A stretch of DNA of 63,851 bases from Anaerolineae bacterium (GCA_003130835.1 QEXX01000002.1:1-63851); one strand, 5' to 3'. Positions 18,770 to 28,208 are shown, counted from the stretch's first letter. The notes: generated from the sequence alone by a model not told the origin. Translations and numbers: made by a program.

Positions 18770-18783
18770 AAGGGAGGTGATCC
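18768..18783 (+). promoter_or_regulatory. Long match to the complement of the 16S rRNA 3' end
   Basis: AGAAGGGAGGTGATCC begins inside the stop codon of the aldehyde dehydrogenase gene. It matches 15 of 16 bases of the complement of the usual 16S rRNA tail, far longer than a normal Shine-Dalgarno site. The next start codon in range belongs only to a five-codon frame (18810), and the symporter starts about 90 bases on. It also forms a GGTG/CACC hairpin. The role is unknown. Confidence 0.5.
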
Positions 18784-18875
18784 ACCCTAAAACGAAGTTC
18801 TAACCAATCATGACAAAGGTTGATTAATCTTAATCATCACGGGAGAAGAATTAAACCAAAACGTGGAGGACAGAA

Positions 18876-20501
18876 ATGGAAATACAAGGGTATGAATATG
18901 CTGGACTGGTCATTGGGGGGATTGTCGTTCTATTCCTAATTCGTTTGGCAGTTGGGTATTACGCCTCTCGTAAAGTAGAAAATGCTGCGGATTATATCGT
19001 TGCCGGACGGCGATTGCCGATCTACCTTGCTTCAGCGTCCATTATGGCAACTTGGTTTGCCGCCGAGACGATGATGGGAGCAAGCTCTACTGCCTATCAA
19101 TATGGCTTGCAAGGTGTTGTGTTTGATCCCTTTGGCGCTGCAGCCTGTCTGTTTATTTCCGGCTTTTTCTTTATTCGATTGATGCGGCGAGCGCGCTATT
19201 TGACGGTGGTTGACTTTTTCGAGCGGCGATTTGGGAAGGAAATGAGCTTTTTGACTTCGCTTGCCCAATTGGCAACCTATTTTGCCTGGACCGGTGCGCA
19301 AATTGTCGCTGGCGGGAACATTATCCATGCATTATTAGGCTGGCCAGTCGCCACAGGGATGATCCTGGTGGCAACCATTGTGACCTTCTATACTTTTATG
19401 GGAGGAATGTGGGCAGATACTTTGCTTGACTTTATGCAGATGTTCCTCACGGCTGGCGGAGTCACCTTGATCTTCATTGGGGTATTGAATGCAGTAGGTG
19501 GTTTTCGCGGCATGGTGGAAGGCGCTGGTTCACTGTACGTCTCCGATCCCTTTACCTTACTTCCGATCAAGGGCGAGGGTTATTTAGGATATACCGGTTA
19601 TATTGGCATCTTCTACTGGATTGCAGCTTGGTTAGCCATCGGTTTTGGCAGTGTGCCTACCCAAGACCTGATGCAACGGTCTATGGCAGCGAAAAATGAA
19701 GCCACCTCGGTGTGGGGTTCCTATATCGCTGGAATCCTCTACCTGACATTTGGGATTATGTCACCCTTAATCGGGATTATGATGTTCAAGCTGAATCCAA
19801 ACATTGCCCCTGAACAAACCGAATTCCTTTTGGTTACCGCAGCGATGGAACATTTGCATCCCATCCTGACCGCGTTATTCATCGCAGCCCTAGCTTCGGC
19901 GTTGATGAGTACATCGGACTCGTCGGTGCTTGCAGGCGCTTCCGTGGTGACGGAAAATATTGTGCCTTTATTTGTCAAGCAAATGGGAGAAAAACAAAAA
20001 TTGCTCTTGACCCGAATTATGGTGCTGGTCATCGGGTTTATCAGCATTGCCATTGCACTTTGGGCGGGAACAATTTATAAACTGGCAATGGTGGCTTGGT
20101 CAATTCTACTAGTTGGATTATTCGCCCCATTCGCCTTTGGGATGTACTGGAAGAAAGCCAATAAATCCGGTGCCATTGCAGCCTTAGTGGGTGGTTTTAT
20201 CTCTTGGGTGATCTTGGGAATCTTTTACTATCAGACCTCAACCTACGCAATTTGTGAGGCGGACTTCGAATGTGCCTTTTGGGATGCCGTCTATATCAGT
20301 TCCTTCCCGGCATTCATTATCTCGGTCATCTTGCAGGTGGTTGTCTCATTGGCAACCCAAAAATCTGATCCGCCGATGCAATTAACCGATGTCGATGGCA
20401 ATCCATTGGAGTTGAAGCTACAGCTCGGACTGCTGTCGTTGAAACAAGCGATCTGGGGACAACCCGAGGAGGAAATAGAAGCCGGAGCACAAAACCCATA
20501 A
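18876..20501 (+). CDS. Sodium:solute symporter (SSS family)
   Basis: The 541-residue protein has about 13 hydrophobic segments and SSS-family signatures: DYIVAGRRLP near the N-terminus, IMATWFAAETMMG, and ASALMSTSDSSVLAGAS, where the Ser/Thr residues match the sodium site of the LeuT-fold family. It imports a small solute with sodium. A GTGGAGG site lies upstream of the start. The close paralogue at 23245 shares most signature stretches. Flanking aminotransferases suggest an amino acid or polyamine substrate; this is inferred. Confidence 0.9.
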   Translation: MEIQGYEYAGLVIGGIVVLFLIRLAVGYYASRKVENAADYIVAGRRLPIYLASASIMATWFAAETMMGASSTAYQYGLQGVVFDPFGAAACLFISGFFFIRLMRRARYLTVVDFFERRFGKEMSFLTSLAQLATYFAWTGAQIVAGGNIIHALLGWPVATGMILVATIVTFYTFMGGMWADTLLDFMQMFLTAGGVTLIFIGVLNAVGGFRGMVEGAGSLYVSDPFTLLPIKGEGYLGYTGYIGIFYWIAAWLAIGFGSVPTQDLMQRSMAAKNEATSVWGSYIAGILYLTFGIMSPLIGIMMFKLNPNIAPEQTEFLLVTAAMEHLHPILTALFIAALASALMSTSDSSVLAGASVVTENIVPLFVKQMGEKQKLLLTRIMVLVIGFISIAIALWAGTIYKLAMVAWSILLVGLFAPFAFGMYWKKANKSGAIAALVGGFISWVILGIFYYQTSTYAICEADFECAFWDAVYISSFPAFIISVILQVVVSLATQKSDPPMQLTDVDGNPLELKLQLGLLSLKQAIWGQPEEEIEAGAQNP

Positions 20502-20536
20502 TCGTCAGAGCACAAATTAAGAAAGGAGTATCTCTT

Positions 20537-21898
20537 ATGCCTCAAAATCTGGATCAAGCCCAAGAATATGCTGGCAAATGGTTGGAAATCATTGCAAAAA
20601 GCGAGGTGAGCGAATCAGAGGGGAAACAAATCATTGAAGAGAGCTTATACAATTTCGCCGAGCATTTTAACAAGGGTTGGTTGGAGTACCGCAAATCGGT
20701 GACTGAAGCAGGAGACTGGGCAGCAACAGAGTGGACGGGCAGTGGTGCCACTTTCCGCGATGTATTAGGCCGCGAATACATTGACTGTCTTGGGGGTTAT
20801 GGATTGTTTGACTTAGGCTGGGCACACCCGGAGGTTGTGGCTGCTGTACGCAATCAACTCAATCGAACGCCCATGCCCAGCCAAGAACTGATCGACCCGT
20901 TACGCGGTGTATTGGCACGCTTAATGGCACAGATCACCCCAGGTGACATTAAGTATAGTTTCTTTTGTGCTAGTGGAACAGAAGCTGTTGAAGGGGCGAT
21001 TAAGTTAGCCAAGATGTACACCAAGAAAAACGGTTTTATCGTGGCGGTGAAGGCTTTTCATGGCAAGACCATGGGCTCGCTGAGTATGATGGGCAAGGCT
21101 GATTATCGACAACCGCCCGGCATCCTTTATGGTGGTCCGGTGTACCATGTTCCATTTGGTGATGCCGATGCCGTCGAACGCCAATTGGATATCTGCAAGA
21201 AGGTTGGGATTGATATTGCAGCGGTGCTCTTTGAGCCGATCCAAGGCGAAGCGGGCGCCATTGTGCCTCCCGATGATTTCTGGCCGCGGGTTCGCGAATT
21301 GACAAAACATTATGGCGTTTTGTTGATTGCTGATGAAGTGCAAACCGGCATGGGACGTACCGGTAAACTATGGGGGGTAGAGCATTGGAATGTCGTACCA
21401 GACATTTTATCTGTAGCAAAATCGCTTGGCGGCGGTGTGATGCCGGTAAGCGCTTTCTGTTCCAACGAGGAAATCTGGCAGTGTATGATGTATCCTAACC
21501 CGTTCATCCATACGACCACAACGGGTGGCGGCGCGTTAGCTTGTAGTGCAGCCATTGCCGCAATCCATGTAACCCTGCGCGATCGATTATGGGAACAAGC
21601 AGCCGCTAAAGGTGACTACCTCATGCCAAAGTTGCAAGAGTTAGCTGCGAAATACCCTCAAATCTATCACAGCATCACTGGCAAGGGTTTATTAATCGGA
21701 CAACATTTCCACGATGCAGAGGTGGGTTATAAAGTGGCAGCCGGGCTCTTTAAGCGTGGGGTATTGGTTGCCGGCACCCTAACCAGTGCTCACACGATCC
21801 GCATTGAGCCGCCTTTGGTCATTACTTATGAACAGATCGACGAGGTATTGAACCGTCTTTCAGACACCCTTGCTGAGGTGGCAAAGACCATTCACTAA
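20537..21898 (+). CDS. patA: Putrescine aminotransferase-like class III aminotransferase
   Basis: The 453-residue protein matches the layout of E. coli PatA (YgjG), including the long N-terminal helix, the LEYRKSVT...GD stretch (about 49-60), YIDCLGGYGLFDLG near 81, SQELIDPLR near 115, D266 in IADEVQTGMGRTG and the PLP lysine K295 in SVAKSLGGGVMP. PatA moves an amino group from putrescine to 2-oxoglutarate, giving 4-aminobutanal. A GAAAGGAG site precedes the ATG. Together with GabT and the aldehyde oxidoreductases, it suggests a putrescine-to-succinate-semialdehyde route. Other diamines such as cadaverine are possible substrates. Confidence 0.88.
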   Translation: MPQNLDQAQEYAGKWLEIIAKSEVSESEGKQIIEESLYNFAEHFNKGWLEYRKSVTEAGDWAATEWTGSGATFRDVLGREYIDCLGGYGLFDLGWAHPEVVAAVRNQLNRTPMPSQELIDPLRGVLARLMAQITPGDIKYSFFCASGTEAVEGAIKLAKMYTKKNGFIVAVKAFHGKTMGSLSMMGKADYRQPPGILYGGPVYHVPFGDADAVERQLDICKKVGIDIAAVLFEPIQGEAGAIVPPDDFWPRVRELTKHYGVLLIADEVQTGMGRTGKLWGVEHWNVVPDILSVAKSLGGGVMPVSAFCSNEEIWQCMMYPNPFIHTTTTGGGALACSAAIAAIHVTLRDRLWEQAAAKGDYLMPKLQELAAKYPQIYHSITGKGLLIGQHFHDAEVGYKVAAGLFKRGVLVAGTLTSAHTIRIEPPLVITYEQIDEVLNRLSDTLAEVAKTIH

Positions 21899-21903
21899 AG
21901 AAA

Positions 21904-21963
21904 ATGGTTGTGCAGAGACACAACCATAGTAAATTTGACAACAGATAAGGTTGTGTCTCTGCA
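21904..21963 (+). repeat. Two mutually exclusive stem-loops sharing one arm
   Basis: ATGGTTGTG (21904-21912) pairs with CACAACCAT (21919-21927) around a six-base loop. The overlapping TGCAGAGACACAACC (21911-21925) is also perfectly complementary to GGTTGTGTCTCTGCA (21949-21963). Both cannot form at once, as in an attenuator, but no T-run follows. A degenerate palindromic repeat element of the GAGACAC type seen in Chloroflexota and cyanobacteria is the main alternative. Confidence 0.6.
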
Positions 21964-21999
21964 AGTGCTATTCAAAGTACTATAGAGAGGAGAGAGGTC

Positions 22000-23205
22000 A
22001 TGAAAGTGCTATTAGTTGGCGTTGGAGGAGTTGGTGAAGCTATCGCTGTGATTGCCAAGGCACAACCGTGGGTAGAGCAAGTCGTGCTCTCCGATTACAA
22101 TACCGAACGACTAAAGGAAGTTCAGGAAAAACTTGGCGATACCCAGCGTTTTCCCGCCGAGTGGGTGGACGCTAGCCATCAAGATAAAATCGAAGAACTG
22201 GCAAAGAAATACAAAGTCGATCTGATCATGAATGCCTGCGATCCCTCTTTCAATGTGCCAATTTTCGAGGCAGCTTACCATTATGGCTGTACGTATATGG
22301 ATATGGCGATGTCCCTATCGGAGCCACATCCGACCGAACCGTATCGAAAATGTGGGGTGAAATTGGGCGATTATCAATTCGAACGGGCGGAGCTTTGGGA
22401 AAGAAAAGGACTTTTGGCGATATTAGGTTTAGGGGTTGAGCCGGGCATGGCAGATGTTTTTGCCCGCTATGCGCAGGATTATCTCTTCGATGAAATCGAG
22501 GAAATTGGGGTGCGGGATGGAGCAAATCTCGAGGTGCGCGGTTACGAATTTGCCCCCAACTTTTCGATCTGGACAACCATCGAAGAGTGCCTCAACCCAC
22601 CGGTGATTTGGGAGGCTGACAAAGGGTGGTATACGACGGAGCCGTTCTCTGAACCGGAGGTATTTGAATTCCCCGAAGGGATTGGCAAAATTGAGTGCGT
22701 TAATGTGGAACACGAAGAGGTGTTATTAATTCCACGCTGGATCAAATGTAAGCGAGTCACCTTTAAGTATGGCTTGGGCGACCAATTTATCAATGTGCTC
22801 AAGACGTTAAAGATGCTGGGGCTGGACAATAAAGAGCCTATCAAGGTCAAAGAGGTGTGGGTCGCCCCGCGCGATGTTGTTGCGGCTTGTTTGCCAGACC
22901 CAGCTCATCTGGGAGATAAAATGTTTGGCAAAACCTGCGCTGGCACGTGGGTAAAAGGTACCAAAGATGGAAAACCACGCCAAGTTTATATTTATCAAGT
23001 AGCCGATAACGAGGAATGTATGCGTCGTTTGGGCTGTCAAGCCGTGGTTGCTCAAACAGCCTTTAACCCGGTGATTGGTTGGGAACTTCTAGAACATGGA
23101 ATATGGAAAGGTTCAGGCGTTTTTGGCCCCGAAGCATTTGATCCGATCCCCTTTATGGAAAGAATGGAAAGCTATGGATTTCCGTACAAGATTAAGGAGT
23201 ATTAG
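22000..23205 (+). CDS. Saccharopine dehydrogenase family oxidoreductase
   Basis: The 401-residue protein has an N-terminal Rossmann fold with GVGGVGEA (7-14), LSDYNTERL, DLIMNACDPSFNVPIFEAA and a family-typical GVEPGMADVFA near 145, then a large C-terminal domain. The family reversibly forms secondary amines between an aldehyde or keto acid and an amino acid (saccharopine, carboxynorspermidine, homospermidine-like products) using NAD(P)H. It lies between patA and a symporter, so it may handle an aldehyde made by transamination of a diamine. Lysine catabolism is the other reading. The exact substrate cannot be told from sequence. Confidence 0.8.
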   Translation: MKVLLVGVGGVGEAIAVIAKAQPWVEQVVLSDYNTERLKEVQEKLGDTQRFPAEWVDASHQDKIEELAKKYKVDLIMNACDPSFNVPIFEAAYHYGCTYMDMAMSLSEPHPTEPYRKCGVKLGDYQFERAELWERKGLLAILGLGVEPGMADVFARYAQDYLFDEIEEIGVRDGANLEVRGYEFAPNFSIWTTIEECLNPPVIWEADKGWYTTEPFSEPEVFEFPEGIGKIECVNVEHEEVLLIPRWIKCKRVTFKYGLGDQFINVLKTLKMLGLDNKEPIKVKEVWVAPRDVVAACLPDPAHLGDKMFGKTCAGTWVKGTKDGKPRQVYIYQVADNEECMRRLGCQAVVAQTAFNPVIGWELLEHGIWKGSGVFGPEAFDPIPFMERMESYGFPYKIKEY

Positions 23206-23244
23206 TCACAATTGAAGAGTGCTCGGCTTTAGGAGGAGTGAAAT

Positions 23245-24822
23245 ATGAATGGAGACTATGAATATGCGGGAATTGTGATTGGGGGAATTGTGATTATTCT
23301 CATTATCCGTATGATCATCGGTTACTGGGCGTCAAAAAAGGTTGAGACCAATGTGGACTATGTGCTGGCGGGAAGAAGGCTACCGGTTTGGATGGCTGCT
23401 CCCTCCATTATGGCAACCTGGTTTGCGGCGGAAACCCTAATGGGATCGAGTTCCTTTGCCTACCAATATGGTTTTCAGGGCGTTGTCTTTGATCCGTTTG
23501 GGGCGACGATGTGCTTGGTGATTGCCGGCTTTCTGATCGTTCGCATTGCCCGACGAGCGCAATATATCACGATTATGGATTTCTTTCAGCATCGTTACGG
23601 GACAGCCATGTCGGTGATTGGTACGGTTACGCAAATCATCACTTATTTTGGCTGGACGGCTGCACAGATCGTTGCCGGCGGTGCAATCTTAGCTGCCCTG
23701 CTTGGGTGGCCGCTCTCAGCGGGAATGATTATGGTAGCCGTGGTTGTGACGTTTTATACCCTGCTTGGAGGGCTTTGGGCTGACACGGCCTTGGATTTTA
23801 TGCAGATGTTTCTGACCTCCTTTGGGCTGGTAATGATCACCATCGGGATTATCAGCCATGTGGGGGGCATTCGAGAATTTTTCGGTTTGGCTGGGGCACA
23901 GTATGTCTCTGAACCATTTGCCATCTGGCCAATTGAGGGTGAAGGATACCTTGGTTACACGGGTGGATTAGGCGCTCTTTATTACATAGCGGCTTGGATC
24001 GCGCTTGGTTTAGGAGCTATCCCAGCTCAGGATTACTTGCAACGCACCTGTGCTGCGAAAAACGAGAAAGTAGCTGTGCACTCAACTTATTTAGCTGCTG
24101 CGCTTTATTTGGGTTTTGGTATCCTATCGCCCTTAATTGGCATGGCTGCCTATGGGGCAATTGGATCGGATGTCGGCGCAGATGAGTCGGAATTTATTTT
24201 GGTAACCATGGCAATGAAATTTTTGCCACCTGTGTTGGCTGCAGCTTTCATCGCTGCCCTCGCTTCGGCTCTGATGAGCACCTCGGACAGTTCCTTATTA
24301 GCTGGCGCAACGATGTTTACCCAAAATATTGTCAAGGTGTTCAAGCCTGATATGAGCGATAAGACAGAGTTGCTTCTAACTCGCTCATCGCTGTTGGTCA
24401 GTGGCTTCTTAAGTCTGCTCATTGCCTTGTTTGCCTCGACTATTTATCGTTTGGCTGTCTTAAGCAACACGAGTATTCTCGTTGGAATGGCTGCCCCATA
24501 TATTATTGGCATGCATTGGAAAAAAGCCAATCATACCGGGGCACTAGCTTCTTTCTTTAGTGGGGTGATTTCTTGGATCATCTTGACTTTTTATTACTAT
24601 CCCCAAACCTTACAGGTTTGTGAACTGGATGTTGAATGTGCTACATGGGATGCGATCTACATTGCTTCTACCCCGGCTTTTATACTGTCCGTGGTAGTTT
24701 TCATTGTGATTTCTCTCTTGACTCAGAAGTTTGATCCACCAAAACCACTGACGGATATCAATGGAAATCCAGTGGACATGACCAATGCAATCGGTTTTAG
24801 AGGATTGTCTGAGAATGAATAG
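23245..24822 (+). CDS. Sodium:solute symporter (SSS family), paralogue of the 18876 gene
   Basis: The 525-residue protein has the same start (YEYAG.VIGGIV), DYVLAGRRLP, IMATWFAAETLMG and ASALMSTSDSSLLAG sodium-site segment as the symporter at 18876. Around 13 membrane spans are expected. The C-terminal tail diverges. The ATG is preceded by AGGAGTG. Two paralogues in one locus suggest a duplication with different substrates or affinities. Confidence 0.9.
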   Translation: MNGDYEYAGIVIGGIVIILIIRMIIGYWASKKVETNVDYVLAGRRLPVWMAAPSIMATWFAAETLMGSSSFAYQYGFQGVVFDPFGATMCLVIAGFLIVRIARRAQYITIMDFFQHRYGTAMSVIGTVTQIITYFGWTAAQIVAGGAILAALLGWPLSAGMIMVAVVVTFYTLLGGLWADTALDFMQMFLTSFGLVMITIGIISHVGGIREFFGLAGAQYVSEPFAIWPIEGEGYLGYTGGLGALYYIAAWIALGLGAIPAQDYLQRTCAAKNEKVAVHSTYLAAALYLGFGILSPLIGMAAYGAIGSDVGADESEFILVTMAMKFLPPVLAAAFIAALASALMSTSDSSLLAGATMFTQNIVKVFKPDMSDKTELLLTRSSLLVSGFLSLLIALFASTIYRLAVLSNTSILVGMAAPYIIGMHWKKANHTGALASFFSGVISWIILTFYYYPQTLQVCELDVECATWDAIYIASTPAFILSVVVFIVISLLTQKFDPPKPLTDINGNPVDMTNAIGFRGLSENE

Positions 24823-24892
24823 ACAGATACAATAGGCCGAAAGAGATCGGTAGAAGTTCATCAAGTGAAGAGTTTAGGAAAGGAGTGAAAAA

Positions 24893-26803
24893 ATGCCTTA
24901 CGGATACACAGGAAAAATTCTACACGTTGACTTAACCCATCACAAATTAGAAGTTGAAGAACCCCCCGAAGCGTTTTATCGTAAGTATATGGGCGGTTCC
25001 GCGATGGGAATGTACTATATATTGAAAAATGTGCCTCCAAAGGCAGATCCCCTTGGCCCAGAGAATGTTTTGACGATTATGCTGAGCGTAACAACCGGAG
25101 CGGCAATTTCAGGACAGAGCCGGGTTAATATCAATGCCAAGTCGCCGATGAGTGGGGCAATCGGTGATAGCCAGGGAGGAGGCTTCTTTCCTGCAGAGTT
25201 AAAATTTGCCGGTTTCGATGGTATTGTGGTGAGGGGAAAATCGGAAAAGCCGGTTTACCTCTCGATTATCAATGGTAAAGCGGAATTGCACGATGCTACT
25301 CATTTGGTGGGCAAATTAACGGGTGAAGCTGAAGCAATCATTCGCGAAGAACTTGGAGAGCCAAAAGCAGAGGTGCTTCAAATCGGTCCTGCTGCCGAGA
25401 ACGGTGTGCTTTTCTCTAGTGTCGTCAGCATGAGCAATCGAAACAACGGGCGCACAGGAATGGGTTTGGTGATGGCAAGCAAGAATTTGCGCGCGATTGC
25501 GGTGCGCGGTACGCAAAAACCAACGATTTTTGATGCGAAAAAATTGGCTGAAATCAATAAGCTTGGTCCCAAATGGATGCCGGAAAATCCGGACGTCGAT
25601 GGCCTTGGGAAATATGGGACGGCAAGCGTTGTCATGCCACAAAACGCTTGGGGAACACTGCCAACTCGTAATTATAACGAGGGGCAGTTTGAGCTGTGCG
25701 AGCAGATCAGCGGTGAGACCATGTATGATACGATTCTAAAGGAGCGCGATACCTGCTATGCCTGTGTCGTGCGTTGTAAGCGGGTAGTAGAAGTAAAGGA
25801 AGGCCCCTTAACCGTTGATCCCCTCTATGGCGGCCCGGAATATGAAACGATTAGCACCTTTGGTTCCTATTGTGGAATCGGCGATTTGGTGGTTATCAGC
25901 AAAGCGAACGAGATTTGCAACCAATATGGGGTTGATTCAATCACCTGTGGAGCAACCATTGCTTTTGCAATGGAATGCTATGAGAAGGGGATTATCGGGA
26001 AAGAACAAACCGGTGGTTTGGAATTGAAATTTGGCAATGCAGAAGCAATGCTCGAGGTATTGCGTCAAATTGTAACCGTGAGCGGCGCGTTAGGCCCAAT
26101 CCTTTCCCAAGGCTCAGCCCGCGCAGCGAAGATCTGGGGCCCGGCCGCTGAAGAGTGCTTAATCACGGTGAAAAACGAAGAAGCCCCGGCGCATATGCCG
26201 CAAGCCAAGAAATCGTTGGCGGTGATCTATGCGGTTAACCCGTTTGGAGCCGACCATCAATCCAGTGAACACGACCCGATGTATGAAGCTGGCACCAGTG
26301 AATTGTATCTAAAGCGGTTAGCGGAATTAGACTTAAAAGATCCGCCACCGGAGGGTAGTTTGAATGCCGAAAAGGTGCGCTTTGCTGCGTATAGCCAAAT
26401 CTTTTACAGTATCTTGGATACCCTTGAGCTATGCCAGTTTGTTTGGGGACCGGCCTGGACGCTTTATGGTCCAACCGAGCTGGTTGAGATGGTGAAAGCG
26501 GTTACTGGTTGGGATGTATCGCTGTATGAACTGATGAAAGTGGGGGAACGACGAATTAATATGATGCGTGCTTTTAATATGCGCGAAGGGTTTAGCCGCA
26601 AGGACGATACCTTACCCAAGAAATTCTTCAAGCCATTAGTTGGCAGCGGTCCGACAGCCGGTGTGGCGATCGACAAAGAAGAATTCGAAAGGGCTTTGGA
26701 CCTGTATTATCAAATCATGGGCTGGACTTCTGATGGTTTGCCAACCCGCGCCAATTTTGTCGACTTAGGCGTCGAATGGATCGCGGATCAAATTGGTTTG
26801 TAA
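24893..26803 (+). CDS. Aldehyde ferredoxin oxidoreductase
   Basis: This 636-residue protein is the most canonical of the three AOR-family proteins here. It starts GYTGKILHVDLT, has AAISGQSRVNINAKSPMSG, GGGFFPAELKFAGFDGIVVRGK, NGRTGMGLVMASKNLRAIAVRG near 185-206, and cluster ligands C288-x2-C291-x3-C295 with C514. The first three positions equal those known in Pyrococcus furiosus AOR. It oxidises aldehydes to acids with ferredoxin as acceptor and needs a tungsto- or molybdo-bispterin. AAAGGAGTG precedes the start. It lies 27 bases before gabT, consistent with use of amine-derived aldehydes. Confidence 0.93.
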   Translation: MPYGYTGKILHVDLTHHKLEVEEPPEAFYRKYMGGSAMGMYYILKNVPPKADPLGPENVLTIMLSVTTGAAISGQSRVNINAKSPMSGAIGDSQGGGFFPAELKFAGFDGIVVRGKSEKPVYLSIINGKAELHDATHLVGKLTGEAEAIIREELGEPKAEVLQIGPAAENGVLFSSVVSMSNRNNGRTGMGLVMASKNLRAIAVRGTQKPTIFDAKKLAEINKLGPKWMPENPDVDGLGKYGTASVVMPQNAWGTLPTRNYNEGQFELCEQISGETMYDTILKERDTCYACVVRCKRVVEVKEGPLTVDPLYGGPEYETISTFGSYCGIGDLVVISKANEICNQYGVDSITCGATIAFAMECYEKGIIGKEQTGGLELKFGNAEAMLEVLRQIVTVSGALGPILSQGSARAAKIWGPAAEECLITVKNEEAPAHMPQAKKSLAVIYAVNPFGADHQSSEHDPMYEAGTSELYLKRLAELDLKDPPPEGSLNAEKVRFAAYSQIFYSILDTLELCQFVWGPAWTLYGPTELVEMVKAVTGWDVSLYELMKVGERRINMMRAFNMREGFSRKDDTLPKKFFKPLVGSGPTAGVAIDKEEFERALDLYYQIMGWTSDGLPTRANFVDLGVEWIADQIGL

Positions 26804-26830
26804 ATCAAACTCAATAAATAGGAGACTTTT

Positions 26831-28105
26831 ATGAATAGATACGAACAAACCCTAAGCCATCTATCACCTGTATGGATGCCTTATACTCACATTGTCTCTG
26901 AGAAGGCGGAGGGTTGTTGGGTTTATGATATCAGTGGGGAGAAATATCTTGATTTTACCTGCGGGATTGGTGTAACCAACACGGGACATTGCCACCCAGC
27001 GGTTGTGAAAGCGATCCAAGAACAAGCGGCGAAATTTATCCATGCCCAAATGAACTTGGTGAAGCATAAACCCATCATCGAGTTGGTGGAAGAACTGCAA
27101 ACAATCGTGCCTGAGCAAATTGACTGCTTCTTCTTTACCAACTCGGGTGCCGAAGCAATTGAGGGGGCAATTAAGCTTGCAAGACATGCCACCAAACGAA
27201 CAAACATTATCGTGTTTCAAGGCAGTTTCCATGGCCGCACGGTGGGCACCATGTCCTTAACCACCTCAAAGACGATCTACCGCGTTGGCTACCAACCGTT
27301 GATGGCTGGTGTTTTTGTTGCACCGTATCCTTATGCGTATCGCTATGGCTGGGATGAAGAAACGACTAGTCGCTGGTGTCTCGAAGAGCTTGAGTTCCTC
27401 CTGCTCAGCCAGACTGCGCCGGAAGAAACGGCTGCTATCTTGATCGAGCCGGTCTTGGGCGAGGGAGGTTACGTGGTTCCGCCCAAGAGTTTTATGCAGG
27501 GGTTACGCAAAATTTGTGACCAGTACGGCATTTTATTGATCTGCGATGAGGTGCAAGCAGGTTTTGGGCGCACCGGAAAATGGTTTTCTTTTCAACACTT
27601 TGATATCGTTCCGGATATTATGACCGTCGCAAAGGGATTAGCGTCTGGAATGCCCTTAGCCGGGGTCTTTAGCCGTAAAGAACTGATGGAGAAATGGATT
27701 CCGGGCTCACACGGTGGAACCTACGGCGGTAATGCTGTAGCGGCGGCAGCGGCGGTTGCCACCATCCGAGCGATGAAAAGTGAAAAGATGCTCGAGAATG
27801 CTGTGGAACGCGGTGCCCAACTAAAGCGAGGCTTGCAACACCTTCAAGAAGAATATCCAGTCATTGGTGATGTACGCGGCCTTGGCTTAATGATCGGCTC
27901 GGAATTTCGAACTACAGACCGCAAACCGGATAAGAAAACTGCTAAGGAAGTTGTGCATGCCTGCTTAGACCGCAAACTGATGCTCCTAACCTGCGGCACC
28001 TGGGATAACACCATTCGTTGGATTCCACCATTAATTGTTTCTAAGGAGGAGATTGACCTCGCTTTGTCTGTCTTTGAAGAGTCCCTAAGAGAGGTGGTCA
28101 AATAA
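26831..28105 (+). CDS. gabT: 4-aminobutyrate aminotransferase-like class III aminotransferase
   Basis: The 424-residue protein has the GabT layout: GIGVTNTGHCHPAVV near 45-59, FFTNSGAEAIEGAIKLARHAT near 101-121, GSFHGRTVGTMSLT, D239 in ICDEVQAGFGRTG and the PLP lysine K268 in TVAKGLASGMPLAGVF. It transfers the amino group of GABA or a similar omega-amino acid to 2-oxoglutarate, giving succinate semialdehyde. It follows an aldehyde ferredoxin oxidoreductase in the same unit and would complete a putrescine/GABA route together with the PatA-like enzyme. 5-aminovalerate is an alternative substrate. Confidence 0.85.
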   Translation: MNRYEQTLSHLSPVWMPYTHIVSEKAEGCWVYDISGEKYLDFTCGIGVTNTGHCHPAVVKAIQEQAAKFIHAQMNLVKHKPIIELVEELQTIVPEQIDCFFFTNSGAEAIEGAIKLARHATKRTNIIVFQGSFHGRTVGTMSLTTSKTIYRVGYQPLMAGVFVAPYPYAYRYGWDEETTSRWCLEELEFLLLSQTAPEETAAILIEPVLGEGGYVVPPKSFMQGLRKICDQYGILLICDEVQAGFGRTGKWFSFQHFDIVPDIMTVAKGLASGMPLAGVFSRKELMEKWIPGSHGGTYGGNAVAAAAAVATIRAMKSEKMLENAVERGAQLKRGLQHLQEEYPVIGDVRGLGLMIGSEFRTTDRKPDKKTAKEVVHACLDRKLMLLTCGTWDNTIRWIPPLIVSKEEIDLALSVFEESLREVVK

Positions 28106-28141
28106 AACCATCCTTCTCTTGGACTTAAGTGATCCAGAAAC

Positions 28142-28181
28142 ACACTGCCTTCTTTCCTCGTTTTTGGAAAGAAGGCAGTGT
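28142..28181 (+). terminator. Strong hairpin after gabT
   Basis: Perfect 16-base arms (28142-28157 and 28166-28181, ACACTGCCTTCTTTCC and its complement) enclose an eight-base loop. The hairpin is 36 bases after the gabT stop and 27 bases before the LarA-like gene. Only a weak U-tract follows, so it may terminate partially and set a lower level for the downstream genes, or protect the upstream mRNA. Confidence 0.7.
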
Positions 28182-28208
28182 CCTAGAGCATCTCTTTAGG
28201 ATAGAGCC

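Noticed and set aside
18768-18783. A fragment of a 16S rRNA gene on the minus strand
   Set aside because: Only the last 16 bases match; the sequence on either side does not resemble 16S helix 45 or flanking spacer.
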